From the NCBI RefSeq assembly GCF_030463535.1, contig NC_132881.1, forward strand, positions 42,906,344 to 42,970,343: a stretch of 64,000 nt of DNA, in the 5' to 3' direction. The stretch comes from Salminus brasiliensis. Taxonomy: Eukaryota; Chordata; Actinopteri; Characiformes; Bryconidae. A model generated the notes under the pieces. That model had not been told where the DNA came from. It made no database searches and was given only the letters and a program-made list of their open reading frames with translations. The translations under genes were made by a program, and so were the position numbers. Positions 50,201 to 59,078 of this stretch are shown one piece after another (position 1 is the stretch's first letter; every line of letters starts with the position of its first letter).

Positions 50201-53200
50201 TATGCTCCATCAACAGTCAGACGATGCACTCAGAGGAAAGCATCGGGTCCCCAGCTCTGCCACACCAGCTAACAAACGCATGCCGGCCAACAAGGCTTAA
50301 GAGTGATGAGGGGAGAGAGTGCCATCTATCCACATGAAGAGAGCACGGCCAATTGTGCCCTCTCCGACTCCTGCCGTGGATGACAAAGCAGCATAGACCG
50401 GGATTAGAACTCACAACCCCTTAGGAGGGTCATGGTAAAGCCATCTATGACGTATTCCCGCACAATTTCAGAAATGGAGTGGCCTATCCATCTGGCACCC
50501 ACTTTCAGGCCTCGCTCGAACTCCGACAACTCACACGATGGCATGTCAGTGTACGCACTGTGTATTTTAGTGGGGGGGGTGCAAGCAGTGACTCTTGATC
50601 GAAGCTCTGAGACCGCACTTTACAAAGCGAACAGATGCGGATGACGCAGAAAAGGCAGATGATAATTATGGGGTCCAACCTCATCATCAGAGCTGTTGAG
50701 GCTGCCTGTGATCTCCCTCTCAAAGTAGATCTTGGAGGAGGTCTGCTGCAGGAAGTCAGAGATTCGCTGCACCAGGAAGTCTCTGTCTTTCAGGTTGGCG
50801 AACAGGAAGGTCATTCGGTTCTTGGTGCTGATGGACAAGGGGCTGGGAAGGACGTTGGAGCTGTCCGCCTTCTCCACGATAGTCACCTGAAGAAGATGTT
50901 GAAGGAGATGTTGGATAACTTAACTTATGGCTTATTTCTTTTGTAAAACAGCAATAACATACAAACTGATAAAAAACCCCCACCAATGTTCATAAACGTC
51001 ACATGCTTTTCCAGGGCTTGTATGCATACATTTGTATAGTAGGAGTGCCTACCTGCCCTGCCAGTGTTAGGTGACATGCCCAAGTCACAAAACAGGGCAT
51101 TCAAGACACTGTTTAGATTCGGCTTGACTTTCTACATCACAGGCCCACAGCCACCCAATGCGTTTTGCTTTGAAAATGTACTGCAGACACCAGAGAAAGA
51201 GGCGAACTCAAGGTGAAGTAAATGTTAGATAGCTAGTGCAAACAAGGACAAATGAGAATCGCTGTTTTTCTTTCTGCTTAAAGAGCCCTTTTATTAAACA
51301 CGTTTATTTTTTAAGAGTGTTATTGTACGGTCTAAACATGCTTTAAATGTAATTTCATAAAACTATGAAATTTCAATAAACTAACAGAAATTCAGTCCGG
51401 GCAGCGTGTGACCAGTTAGGGGTAGACAGCTGGGTGCTGGCAAAACACTAACGAACACAAACAGAGCCTGACAGCTCCCTACATCAGCCTTTTATACTGT
51501 CACAACATATCTAAGACAGGGGTTTCGTCCACACTCACTTGTACAAACACACACAACAAAAAAAAAACCTGACGAACACTTTAACACATGAATCAGCCGC
51601 TAGTTAATGAGGTCATTAATGAACAGTGCACCCTATTCATCTCCAGCAAACAGCACATCAGAGAGAGTGTGAGGTAATTACTGCAGCTTTATGCAGGACC
51701 CAATACGAGCACTATATTCTGTAAAGATTATTATCTGCTTCCACTGGAGGAGACACCGGCAGGAAATGGTGCCATGCTGCAGGTAATGAAACTGACACGC
51801 ACCTGATAAAGGAGGTATCCAGCTATGGCACTAAGGTCCTGCAAGCTTGTCTCATGTTGACATACGCTCCTGTATCACATTAGAAGCCTGCCAGCAATTT
51901 ATTACCTTTGAGCTACACTACACCTAGACCTAGAAGCAATTTGTGTTTCATTAAGAACACCTCCAGTTTCAGTAGAAATCAATTTTCAATTTTCATTTGG
52001 ATATTGTAGTCCATGTGAATAATGACCTAAATAATAACCCACACACAGCTGCTCTATTTACTCCGATTGTGTAAATAATTAACCGCTGGTACAATATCCT
52101 TGGAATAATGAGACTTCTTGGCTTGTTAATCAACACAACACAGCCGGTTTTATCCTGTGTCAGTAAAAGCAATCAAATACACTCTTAAAATCTGGTGCTA
52201 TCAAGGGGTTCTTTAAGCAATGCAATAGAAGAACCGCTTTCGGCCCCATAAGGAAGGTGAAGAACCTTTATCCACCTTTATCCACGTCTTTAAACCTTTA
52301 AAAGGTTCTGCATTCTCACATCTCTTTTACAAAAACGGTTCTTTATGGAACCAACAATGGTTCTTCTTTGGTGCCTTGATATAGCAGTGTACAAGTAAGC
52401 ACCCCAAAGGAAGCATTACTGGTCCTGATCAAGGTTCTATGCTTGCATGATCCTGTTGGAATCCACAACACTAGCAGGCCACCCTGAACTTCGTGCCTCA
52501 AAAATGACTACAGCTCTTGTTTCATCCGCAATCATCCAGCAACATGAACAGTTGATATGAAAACCTGTTTCTAGATGTTTAATCAGATTAATCAGATTTT
52601 GGATGCACGTTGTGGACACTGGCAGAAAGTCCTAGATGTTTTTAACATCTGTCTGCTGACTCCATATGGATATAATAATGTACCATGTGGTTGTGTGATG
52701 TAGGCTTGTGTACAGCGTTTTGATTGGATGTACGGTTTCTGCATTGAAAAATAAAATCCCCATAGGACTATTTGGGGTGCAAATGTTGTGCATTCTTTGT
52801 GCAGAATATACAAATACACTAGTAATACCAATCCAAACACATGGGGTACTACAGCAACCACCTGTGATACCACTGCAACTACATAGCAGTATCTTAGCAA
52901 TACCACAGGAACCACCTAGCAACCACTTAGCAGCATGACAGCAACATCTGGAATACTGGAACATCTGGTTTACCCTAGTGACCACATAGCAACGGTCTAG
53001 CAACTGCTTGAACAGGGACACAAGTTAAGCTGTGCAACCTTTCTTTTAGAAACACTTTTCTAGTTTTTTTGTTATTTAGATCAAAGAAAATGTAAAGATT
53101 AAAGATTTAATACATAAATATAGTTTGACTAACTATTTGAAAGACATTTTCCTAAAAGAAATATGATTTTGAAACTGATATGACGTGTGTGTACAATTTG

Positions 53201-56200
53201 TCTAATAGGAGTCCGTATGGTCTCTCTTTCTCTATGTAGGCAGATCGTCAGCGCACTCCAATAAACCCTGCGTCAGACTTTACATAAACTGACCTCTCTG
53301 AGGGGGATGATGAGGCTGCAGATGGTTTCCTCTTTACTGGTGAAGCAGATGTAGTTGGTGGAGACGAACATTTGGCCGAGGATGTGCATCTTGTTGAAGG
53401 GAGTCCACAGCGTGCAGTCTGTGTGACCATCCAGCTTCTCGTCTTTTGGCAGGCGGAAGAGTGCCCGGTAACGCTCACTTTTGGCTCTGGCGTCCAGATC
53501 TCTGGATAGGCAGAAATAGAAGAGATGAGTAAACGGCATTATAAACGGCACTGATTATAATAGAAGTCTAGACAAACGCAATCTAACTAAACTAATAACA
53601 CATAAACAGCTGTACTGTTCATGTCCAACACACTGAGTAAACATTCACAGTGCAGGCTAGAAAAAGTAAGTGAACCTCTGTGTTTAATGACTTCTCCAAG
53701 AGCAAAGGGTGTTTCTATTAATGAGTGTGGGATTCACATGAGCTGCTAACTTATAAATCTGCACTTCTTTAATAAAGACTGAGTGGTGTTAACCATGGTG
53801 AAACAACTTTCAGAAGACCTTATTAAATGTGTTACAGTGACGCATGAAGCTGGAAAAGCCTACAAAAGTATTGCGAAGGATCTGTATGTACAGTAGGTAT
53901 ACTGTTAAGATCACTCCAAGAGTACAAAAGCCAATTCTGAATGAGGTGAGATAGAGCCCACAGGTAACATTTGGTAGAGGCGATTGCTGCTGAAAGGGAT
54001 CTACTAAGAATTAACTTACTTTTTCTAGCCTGCACTGTGATGTTTACTCGATATGCTCAATTAGAGACATGCCTATTACAATTGTTTGTGTTTGTCTATA
54101 ATTGTAACTTGATGTAACACATGATGCAGGTTTCACTTGTGTGTTTTTGCAACTGTATGTCTTATTATGTATTAGCTGCTCTTCATCATTAATTACCCAT
54201 TGTCAGGCCTTTTGGATATTTCCAGTATGGAGCAATGTATTCAAATCAAGACTCTACCATATTGTATCACAATCTATGATATGCATAAGCCAAATACGGG
54301 AACTCTGGAGTAACTTAGGTGTTGAGCAACTTTCAGCTTGGACACCCAACCCCTTTTAAACCAGTTCTCAGTCAACTGAGCCACCATCACACCACTGTGG
54401 GAAGTTCATTATAAAAAAAATACATATGCATATAAAACAACTGCTTAAATAACCAAGCAGCAAACCTATTTATCAGCACTCAACTGAGCCTGAAAGCTTC
54501 AGCAATTCCAGAAGCACTGCTTTTGTGCTTGCTGTGCAAAAAATGGGATTTCAACATTTACTTTTAGAAGCTTGGCAGGAGGCCATATTCCCGAGATTAT
54601 AATGTAAATCTCTCCATTTCTTTTACAGAGGTAATTCACGTTTGGCACTTTGCTGGGGCTTAAATCACTTTCATGAGCATGTGGTTCGATCAGAGTGTGG
54701 AGGTGGCCGTCCACTGGTGCACTGAAGCGACCGGTAACACGCTTAACTCTTTACTTTTAGCTACAGGAAAGGGTGTACAGATTTAACCCACCTGTAACCC
54801 ACATCCACTGATGCCTTTATGAAAACCGAGAGTCATAAAATCACCTCTTTTTGATGGGGGTGCTTAAAGCATAGTTGGAAAATGAACAGTCTGTATTTCA
54901 GCCAAACATCTAATGTACAACTGCACTGTAGTACACACTGGTTCCACCCTCAGGATACAGAGCCTGAATAACTGTCTTCGTCTGCCAAGCAGCCAGTGTT
55001 AAAGTGAATTACTGGGAATGCATTCCGAACAGGGAGGTCTCATGCAGAAGAATGGAGCTCTATGAAGAGCAACATCCTCGAGTATGCCACATGTAGCCAC
55101 TGCACATTGTTTTTTTCAGCAGTGCTGCGGACGCTTCCTTCACTTCCTTCTCTTTTCTTTACAAAGCCTCTGCCCTAGCTGTGTTTACCAGCACTAGCAC
55201 CCAAACTTAGCAACGCTAACCTCTTGAGGGCTGACACTTTCTTGGGCGACTTCTTCTTGAGTTTGGGCAGGGAGCGGTCCTGCTCAAAGCCCTTGTTGTC
55301 CAGGAGCTGTCTCATGGCGATGTTGGCCAGCTGCTCCATGAGCTTAAAAGTCTCGTTGATGTTGAGAAAGACGGAGAAGACATGCTCGCTGCACCGCGTG
55401 CTGACCCGCACCATGTCCGGCAACAGGAGAGTCGCATTCTTCTCCAGCTGCGTGATGTCTGCCCAGCGGACCACCAGCTTGGCTACGACAGCGGAAAGGA
55501 ATAAAGAAGAGTGAGAAGACAAGAGTAGACCAATTGACACTATATGATTTCTAGGATTTACACAGTCTATAACATTAATATTACAATCAAGGAGACATTT
55601 TATTTGGATTGGTGATTTTTATATGAAATAAACACTCATCAGACTCTCAGTAACATCTCAACAACATCTCAGTGATGGAGCAGCAGTGGAGCATCTGAAT
55701 GCAGTCAGTAGATCATCAAGAGCTTTTTAATGAACTGCTTAAATACACTGTGTTTATAATCTGCTGAATTCACCTCACTTTATTTGGAGAGTCGAAGTTC
55801 AGATCAGCAGATGTTCACCTGAGAGATCACTGATCATCTAATGCAGACCATCTCAACATCCTCAATTAGTCTTTATAGATATGCTGCTGCTGACACCAGT
55901 CTGAAACTGGAGATTAACTGGATTAGGTTCAGATTAAGGAGTCAGGGTTAGGGTTAGGATTAAGTTTTGGGGTAAGGTTAAGGTTAGGGTTAGGATTAGG
56001 GTTAAGGTTAGGTTTTAGGTTGAGGTTAAGTTTAGGGTTAGGATTAGGGTGAGGGTTAGGATTAGGTTTTGGGTTGAGGTTAGGGTTAGGGCCTGGGTGA
56101 GGGTTAGGATTACGTTTTGGGTGAGGTTAAGGTTAGGATTAGGGTCAGGATGAGAGTTAGGATTAGGTTTTGGGTTGAGGTTAGGGTTAGGACTAGGATT

Positions 56201-59039
56201 AGGATTAGGTTTTGCGTTGAGGTTAGGGTTAGAGCCTGGGTGAGGGTTAGGATTAGGTTTTGGGTTGAGGTTAGGATTAGGGCCTGGGTGAGGGTTAGGA
56301 TTAGGTTTTGGGTTGAGGTTAGGGTTAGGACTAGGATGAGGGTCAGGATCAGGATTAGGTTTTGCGTTGAGGTTAGGGTTAGAGCCTGGGTGAGGGTTAG
56401 GATTAGGTTTTGGGTTAAGGTTAAGGTTAGGATTGGGGTCAGGATGAATGTTAGGATTAGGTTTTGGTCTGAGGTTAGGGTAAGGATTAGGTCCTGGGTG
56501 AGGGTTAGGATTAGGTTTTGGGTTAAGGTCAGGATTAGGTTTTGGGCTGAGGTTAGGGTAAGGATTAGGGCCAGCGTTAGGTTTTGGTGAAGGATGTGTC
56601 AGTTTCTGCTTAATGGAAGTAAGATACTAAGTCTACTTTATCAGATCAACAGGAAATCAGGAAGCACCAAGATCTTTACCTCTGCGTATTTAGATGCTTC
56701 ACTGCTGCTGCTGCACTGATATGGTGTTGATGTGTTGATGTGTTACTGAGTTATGAGTTTATTATATTTTTACAAAGCATACACAGGTCAGTTAGCCTAT
56801 ATTCATACTGCTGTAAATACAGCACTATATGGTGAATTCCTCTAATGTGAGACACTGTCTAATGTGGTAAACCTAAACTTTATTCAGTGTAGTCAATAAA
56901 ACTATGGGTTAACCGTGATGGCATTTGACCAAAACCACATGACATTTCAATTGGCCAATCTTAGTTCAGGGTGGAGTAACCTTCAAACAGGAAGTTTAGG
57001 CTAGATTAGACCAATTCTCTCTACATACAGGTTAAACAACATGCATATGTACCGTATGTGTTATGATACCCTTTGGCTGTTCCAGTCATTCGTTTGTATT
57101 TGTGAGCACCAACTCCACAAAGACTCACACTCACCCTCCTTGCCCAGCAGGTAGGAGTAGAAGCAGAGGTGGTTGATGCTGAGGTAGAGCCAGCCCTGCC
57201 TGGGCACTTTCCCCTTCCAGTAACTGCAGGAGTAGTAGTTCACCAGCTTCTCCTCCTCCGGCATGCCGAACAGCTTCCGGAACTTAGTTATGGCCTCCTT
57301 GAACTTATCCGTGTCGTCGTCCTCTTTGATGTCATGGTTTTTGTTGTATTCAGCAATAATACCCTGCAAGGGAGTGAGTGAGTGAGTGAGTGTTTGTGAG
57401 AAGAACAGAGGAAGAGAGAGAGAGAGAGACTATACATATACAAATACCATCTGTTTCCCATCATCTGTGTATTATGATAAGTCTTTCAGTAACAGCAGGG
57501 AACAGGTTCGGCTCTCTTTTGTCTCCGTATTTGGCTCATAAAGCGATGCACAATGTAGTACAACATGAGCTATTCTCACAGCACTTACCAAACCAATTTC
57601 ACTTAGACTAAGAAATGAACAGCAGGACGCTTAGGCAATCCAAAAAACTTCCTTTTATTCTATAGTCATAACCATATCGCCAGGCACCCCTGGTCTAATG
57701 ACACATCTAGTTGATTTTTTAAGTGAAAATATGTGAACCAATCCTCTACAGGAAAGCACACTTAAATATGCCATTCTTCTGCACATTTTAGACACAAATA
57801 TAACTGAATTTCACTGAAAAACTGAATAACTGAATTTCACATATTGGAAAAAATACAGCATAACATATTTAATGTGCCATTATGTGCATATATGGTGGTG
57901 CCGCATGAGGATGATCAGGCTAGAAATACCTGTGGGTGTGTGAAGGGACAGATTATGTACAGGTAATTGCAAATTACTCTTAATTGCACATGTGTGTGTG
58001 TGTGTGTGTGGGGGGGGGGGGGGGGCACACATGTTCCCTGAATTGGACGTGTGGACAACGGGCTGCAAAGCAGATGTTAATGATTGGCAGAATGGAGTGA
58101 TTGCAGTTGGGCGTACCAAAGAGCATAGTGTAAAGGAAGTAGCTGAATCTGCAGGTGTATGGAAGCGTATGGTCATACAGGTCTACCAGCAGTGAAATCC
58201 CAGTCTACAGACAATTCTCGTCAGGATTGTGGCAGAAATATAAACGGACGGATAGGGGCTGACGCATGGTGATTTTTTTTTGTCTGGGGAGCTTATATAT
58301 ACACTTGTACAATTATAAGATATGCAGTAGTTGTGCTTTATAATAAGCAAAAGTGTGTTTCTGAGGAGCAGGTGAACTTATTTACAACCGCCTATATTTT
58401 AAACATTCAAAACATTAATTTTTAAAGAAATACTGTGGCAGTGAGGTGTGTATTATGACCTGTGATATTTCCTCAGCACTACTGATGCAACAGGCTGACC
58501 CTAAACAGCAAATTCAGTGAGCTGTGAGTAACTTATCTTAGTCTCATGATTAATCATGAGAGCTCGGAGAGGGAAGAACTGAGCTATTAAAGAAGCTTCC
58601 ACTGAGAAAAAAGGATCCCTAGGAGCATAAAACGTCCATCATTATAGTTTTAACTTGAAAGGAACTAAAATTTAAGAGATCACCAACAAGATCAATAATT
58701 TTAATCCAGTGTGAATCTGCAGTGTGCAGTTTATTTTATAGCCTGGTAGTAATAACTGTGGAGCCTGAATCTGTAGGGTACATAGTTTTAAACAGTGTGA
58801 CAGTAATAATTTAGGAGTAATCTTTAATCCAGTATGAATCTGCAGGGCACAGAGTTGCACAGTGTGACAGTAATCAAGTGGCCTTATGTATCTCATTAAT
58901 AAATGGCCCTTTAGCCTCACCTGAATCTTGCCCTTGACAAAAGTAGTGATGTCGTTCTCGTTTTCGAAGATGGACAGAGTCTGCAGCAGGTTGTGCTCCA
59001 GCCACTCCCAATGTTCTGTGATCTCTCTGCGAGAAGTCC
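30921..59039 (-). CDS. tbc1d9: TBC1 domain family member 9, 19 coding exons, 5' end outside the window
   Basis: In transcript order the exons are 59039-58921, 57363-57135, 55482-55221, 53501-53294, 50886-50680, 49716-49543, 47662-47512, 46547-46333, 45869-45752, 44963-44678, 44015-43886, 43749-43651, 42380-42312, 39255-39015, 37394-37329, 35709-35623, 35064-34996, 33021-32918 and 31709-30921. Together they encode 1206 aa; the human protein has about 1266, and the missing start is one exon of roughly 80 codons. TBC1D9 is a predicted Rab GTPase-activating protein. In numbering of the visible part: GRAM 1 at about 67-135, GRAM 2 at about 213-281, TBC domain at about 434-640 with arginine finger IERDLHR (R486) and glutamine finger YCQ (Q521), and an EF-hand loop at 819-830. 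tbc1d9b is the alternative; synteny with ucp1 and elmod2 favours tbc1d9. Confidence 0.95.
32165..32337 (+). repeat. tRNA-derived SINE with LINE2-type tail
   Basis: The head has gagctaccacaccatg and the B box ggttcgattcccagtc. The tail is aagtcgctctggataagagc, gtcagctaaatgcc and (taaatg)n. This tail is shared by LINE2-type elements and their partner SINEs in fishes. It lies in the last tbc1d9 intron. Confidence 0.85.
32918..33021 (-). CDS. tbc1d9: tbc1d9 exon R
   Basis: It encodes [20 protein letters not shown] through LPKLNQ (residues 910-944). The acceptor is gactgcag and the donor gtacat. Confidence 0.93.
33022..34429. other. tbc1d9 intron, unassigned part
   Basis: The DNA is AT-rich and non-coding. 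It has a G run near 33493-33504 and compound TAAA/CA/TA microsatellites near 34170-34245. I recognise no other element. Confidence 0.6.
34430..34660 (-). repeat. SINE-like repeat, 40.2-kb family
   Basis: It shares gttcatgtgaactcc, ctagcaaagcccccaacac, aaggccaactgtgctcttt and ctactgatggcaaacagca with the copies at 0.8-1.15, 40.2 and 50.1-50.4 kb. Confidence 0.65.
34996..35064 (-). CDS. tbc1d9: tbc1d9 exon Q
   Basis: It encodes [20 protein letters not shown] plus NEK (residues 887-909). The DDGFV motif matches the family. The acceptor is tattctag and the donor gtagga. Confidence 0.88.
35623..35709 (-). CDS. tbc1d9: tbc1d9 exon P
   Basis: It encodes [20 protein letters not shown] plus EDITPETSH (residues 858-886). 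The acceptor is ctctctcag and the donor gtaggc. Confidence 0.93.
36092..36324. repeat. 58-bp near-perfect inverted repeat in tbc1d9 intron
   Basis: The arms 36092-36149 and 36267-36324 are reverse complements with three mismatches out of 58, separated by 117 bp. They begin cagtcatatgacatttg and end cagctcttggtcat. The arms carry no ORF. Confidence 0.9.
36560..37320. other. tbc1d9 intron part with GA and CA microsatellites
   Basis: A plus-strand open frame of 230 codons (36756-37448) crosses this stretch, a GA run (37119-37144), a CA run (37309-37324) and antisense tbc1d9 exon O. It matches no family I know, and its repeats explain part of its length. I do not call it a gene. Confidence 0.65.
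37329..37394 (-). CDS. tbc1d9: tbc1d9 exon O
   Basis: It encodes [20 protein letters not shown] plus P (residues 837-857). The donor gtgagtgtgtgtgtgt continues into a short GT run. Confidence 0.93.
37400..39010. other. tbc1d9 intron, no recognised element
   Basis: It is non-coding. I see no microsatellite longer than a short agcctagcct run near 38140-38157, and no transposon ends. Confidence 0.55.
39015..39255 (-). CDS. tbc1d9: tbc1d9 exon N, EF-hand
   Basis: It encodes [20 protein letters not shown] through NFREFITGL (residues 756-835). The EF-hand loop [12 protein letters not shown] (819-830) has D, N and D at positions 1, 3 and 5 and E at 12, so calcium binding is plausible. Confidence 0.95.
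39460..39900. repeat. Dispersed repeat with diverged copies across the window
   Basis: Words such as atttctattggtccaataat, tgatgaatagaccaataaaatg and cttccactgaaagtc recur near 4230, 20240, 47060, 59640 and 61150. They point to one abundant interspersed family, whose ends I could not define. Confidence 0.5.
40150..40318 (-). repeat. tRNA-derived SINE, minus strand
   Basis: On the reverse complement, tagcgatctactatgccc is followed by the B box gagttcgaatcctgagcc and then gccgagagggcacaattgg-type text. This is the clearest member of the family also seen at 0.8, 19.5, 34.4 and 50.1 kb. Confidence 0.7.
41371..41915 (+). mobile_element. Non-autonomous Tc1/mariner-like element, copy 3 (most complete)
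   Basis: The left end is tacactatattgacaaaagt and the right end is tccacaaacatttggaaata followed by cagtgca. The two termini are imperfect inverted repeats, flanked by TA. The interior has gactttggaggaacattgct and cctattctattggcagtact and no coding frame. Confidence 0.75.
42312..42380 (-). CDS. tbc1d9: tbc1d9 exon M
   Basis: It encodes [20 protein letters not shown] plus LFK (residues 733-755). It is 69 bp long and phase 0 at both ends. The acceptor is ttctgcag and the donor gtatgt. Confidence 0.94.
42540..42750 (-). repeat. SINE fragment, minus strand
   Basis: The reverse complement reads gggcagtggtggctcattgg, ttacagcactagg and then ggttgtggtttctatacc, matching a tRNA-derived head with degenerate A and B boxes. 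Confidence 0.55.
42764..42835 (-). pseudogene. tRNA-Lys(UUU)-like pseudogene
   Basis: On the minus strand it starts gcctggatagctcagtc, has anticodon region ttttt-aatct with TTT in the anticodon position, and ends gggtccagggttcaagttcc. It follows vertebrate tRNA-Lys(UUU) almost throughout. Differences include mispairs in the anticodon stem and one base missing in the 3' acceptor strand, so it is probably non-functional. It lies within a tbc1d9 intron. Confidence 0.65.
43585..43635. repeat. (TA)n microsatellite next to tbc1d9 exon L
   Basis: About 25 TA dinucleotides end some 15 bp from the exon L donor. Confidence 0.95.
43651..43749 (-). CDS. tbc1d9: tbc1d9 exon L
   Basis: It encodes [20 protein letters not shown] through DTTKRNV (residues 700-732). 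The donor is gtaatg. A TA dinucleotide array begins about 15 bp beyond the donor. Confidence 0.94.
43886..44015 (-). CDS. tbc1d9: tbc1d9 exon K
   Basis: It encodes [20 protein letters not shown] through FKLVRGSYE (residues 656-699). The acceptor is gtatatag and the donor gtgtgc. Confidence 0.92.
44090..44520. repeat. 34-bp tandem repeat in tbc1d9 intron
   Basis: Units such as actattttgggatatgtggg plus ataatacacagttc recur about a dozen times with variants (aaactatatagtgc). The array sits between exons K and J. Confidence 0.88.
44678..44963 (-). CDS. tbc1d9: tbc1d9 exon J, end of TBC domain
   Basis: It encodes [20 protein letters not shown] through [11 protein letters not shown] (residues 561-655). 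The acceptor is cccctcag and the donor gtcagg. Confidence 0.95.
45190..45642 (+). mobile_element. Non-autonomous Tc1/mariner-like element, copy 4
   Basis: The left end is ggacagaagtattgggacac and the right end is tccacaaacatttggacata followed by tagtgta. The internal landmarks match copy 3. It lies between exons J and I. Confidence 0.75.
45714..45747. repeat. (ATC)n trinucleotide run abutting tbc1d9 exon I
   Basis: About 11 ATC units begin within 5 bp of the exon I donor. They account for the poly-D and poly-M frames seen there. Confidence 0.93.
45752..45869 (-). CDS. tbc1d9: tbc1d9 exon I
   Basis: It encodes [20 protein letters not shown] through YYNTRVV (residues 522-560). The acceptor is ctggccag and the donor gtcagt. 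Confidence 0.95.
46303..46332. repeat. CA repeat directly downstream of the exon H donor
   Basis: On the tbc1d9 strand, exon H is followed by gtacacacacac and about 13 CA units, so the repeat starts at about intron position +3. Confidence 0.92.
46333..46547 (-). CDS. tbc1d9: tbc1d9 exon H, TBC catalytic motifs
   Basis: It encodes residues 450-521 with [13 protein letters not shown] (arginine finger R486) and NPNIGYCQ (glutamine finger Q521). The donor gtac runs straight into a CA repeat. Confidence 0.96.
47040..47235. repeat. Dispersed repeat copy plus (TA)n(CA)n microsatellite
   Basis: The text atggaccaatagaaatgctc, acactgacttccactgaaag and gttgccattttgaagataca belongs to the family noted at 39.5 kb. 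The microsatellite follows at about 47202-47243. Confidence 0.6.
47512..47662 (-). CDS. tbc1d9: tbc1d9 exon G, start of TBC domain
   Basis: It encodes [20 protein letters not shown] through [18 protein letters not shown] (residues 400-449). [11 protein letters not shown] is the usual opening motif of a TBC domain. Confidence 0.95.
48377..48857 (-). mobile_element. Non-autonomous DNA transposon with 17-bp terminal inverted repeats
   Basis: The left end gccataacattagtacc (48377-48393) and the right end (48841-48857) are inverted copies with one mismatch, 481 bp apart overall. The interior contains a T run (48619-48637) and no coding frame. Related fragments are at 9.4 and 25.8 kb. Confidence 0.75.
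49543..49716 (-). CDS. tbc1d9: tbc1d9 exon F
   Basis: It encodes a serine-rich linker ([20 protein letters not shown]) and then [15 protein letters not shown] (residues 342-399). It is phase 0 at both ends, with a CA repeat directly upstream of the acceptor. Confidence 0.94.
50105..50440 (-). repeat. SINE-like repeat, 40.2-kb family, with adjoining C run
   Basis: It shares cacggccaattgtgccctct, gacaaagcagcatagaccgg and a reversed B box (gattagaactcacaacc) with the copy at 40.2 kb. A run of about 18 C lies at 50105-50121. Confidence 0.65.
50680..50886 (-). CDS. tbc1d9: tbc1d9 exon E, end of GRAM domain 2
   Basis: It encodes [20 protein letters not shown] through SLNSSDDE (residues 273-341). 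It is phase 0 at both ends. Confidence 0.95.
51000..53290. other. tbc1d9 intron between exons E and D
   Basis: It is non-coding. Apart from the repeat at 52.18-52.4 kb, I note a loosely repeated tagcaaccac/atagcaac motif around 52850-53000. The rest is unassigned. Confidence 0.55.
52183..52400. repeat. GGTTCTTT-type dispersed repeat, single copy
   Basis: Landmarks ggttctttatggaaccaac, aatggttcttctttgg and ctttaaaaggttctgcat link it to the amplified block at 29.0-30.3 kb. Confidence 0.6.
53294..53501 (-). CDS. tbc1d9: tbc1d9 exon D, start of GRAM domain 2
   Basis: It encodes [20 protein letters not shown] through CSLIIPLRE (residues 203-272). The acceptor is cctatccag and the donor gtcagt. 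Confidence 0.95.
53645..54040 (+). mobile_element. Internally deleted Tc1-like transposon with perfect 27-bp TIRs
   Basis: The terminal repeats 53645-53671 and 54014-54040 (starting tcacagtgcaggctagaaaa) are perfect inverted copies. The 396-bp element keeps the start of a transposase frame. It lies in the intron between exons D and C. Confidence 0.88.
53795..53896 (+). pseudogene. Transposase N-terminal remnant inside the 53.6-kb element
   Basis: A 33-residue frame starts [11 protein letters not shown] and continues [12 protein letters not shown] before a TAG. This matches the start of the helix-turn-helix region of Tc1-like transposases (LSEDL...GKGYKxIxKxL). The rest of the gene is gone. 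Confidence 0.75.
55221..55482 (-). CDS. tbc1d9: tbc1d9 exon C, end of GRAM 1
   Basis: It encodes [20 protein letters not shown] through [13 protein letters not shown] (residues 116-202). The acceptor is tgtcgtag and the donor gttagc. Confidence 0.95.
55930..56590 (+). repeat. Second telomere-like minisatellite, tbc1d9 intron
   Basis: About 660 bp of GGTTAGGATTAGG words is organised in units like tgagggttaggattaggttt plus tgggttgaggttagg. The 157-codon plus-strand frame rich in V, R and I is a product of the repeat. Confidence 0.9.
57135..57363 (-). CDS. tbc1d9: tbc1d9 exon B, start of GRAM domain 1
   Basis: It encodes residues 40-115 ([50 protein letters not shown]). The acceptor is ccttgcag and the donor gtgagt. 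Confidence 0.95.
58009..58026. repeat. G homopolymer after a (GT)n run
   Basis: About 16 consecutive G follow eight or nine GT units. It marks the left side of the transposase relic. Confidence 0.9.
58060..58262 (+). pseudogene. Tc1/mariner-like transposase N-terminal relic
   Basis: One frame gives [20 protein letters not shown] plus [11 protein letters not shown] and VYQQ. After a frame change the DNA gives [12 protein letters not shown]. Both follow the helix-turn-helix region of a second Tc1-like family. Stops and shifts make it dead. It lies between exons B and A. Confidence 0.75.
58921..59039 (-). CDS. tbc1d9: tbc1d9 exon A, the most 5' in the window
   Basis: It encodes visible residues 1-39 ([18 protein letters not shown] through TFVKGKIQ). 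The first codon is split, so an upstream exon is required. The acceptor is gtctttcag and the donor gtgagg. Confidence 0.93.
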
Positions 59040-59046
59040 CTGAAAG

Positions 59047-59078
<32 letters not shown>

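Noticed and set aside
56117-56590. 157-codon plus-strand frame rich in V, R and I
   Set aside because: It is a translation of the second telomere-like minisatellite in a tbc1d9 intron.
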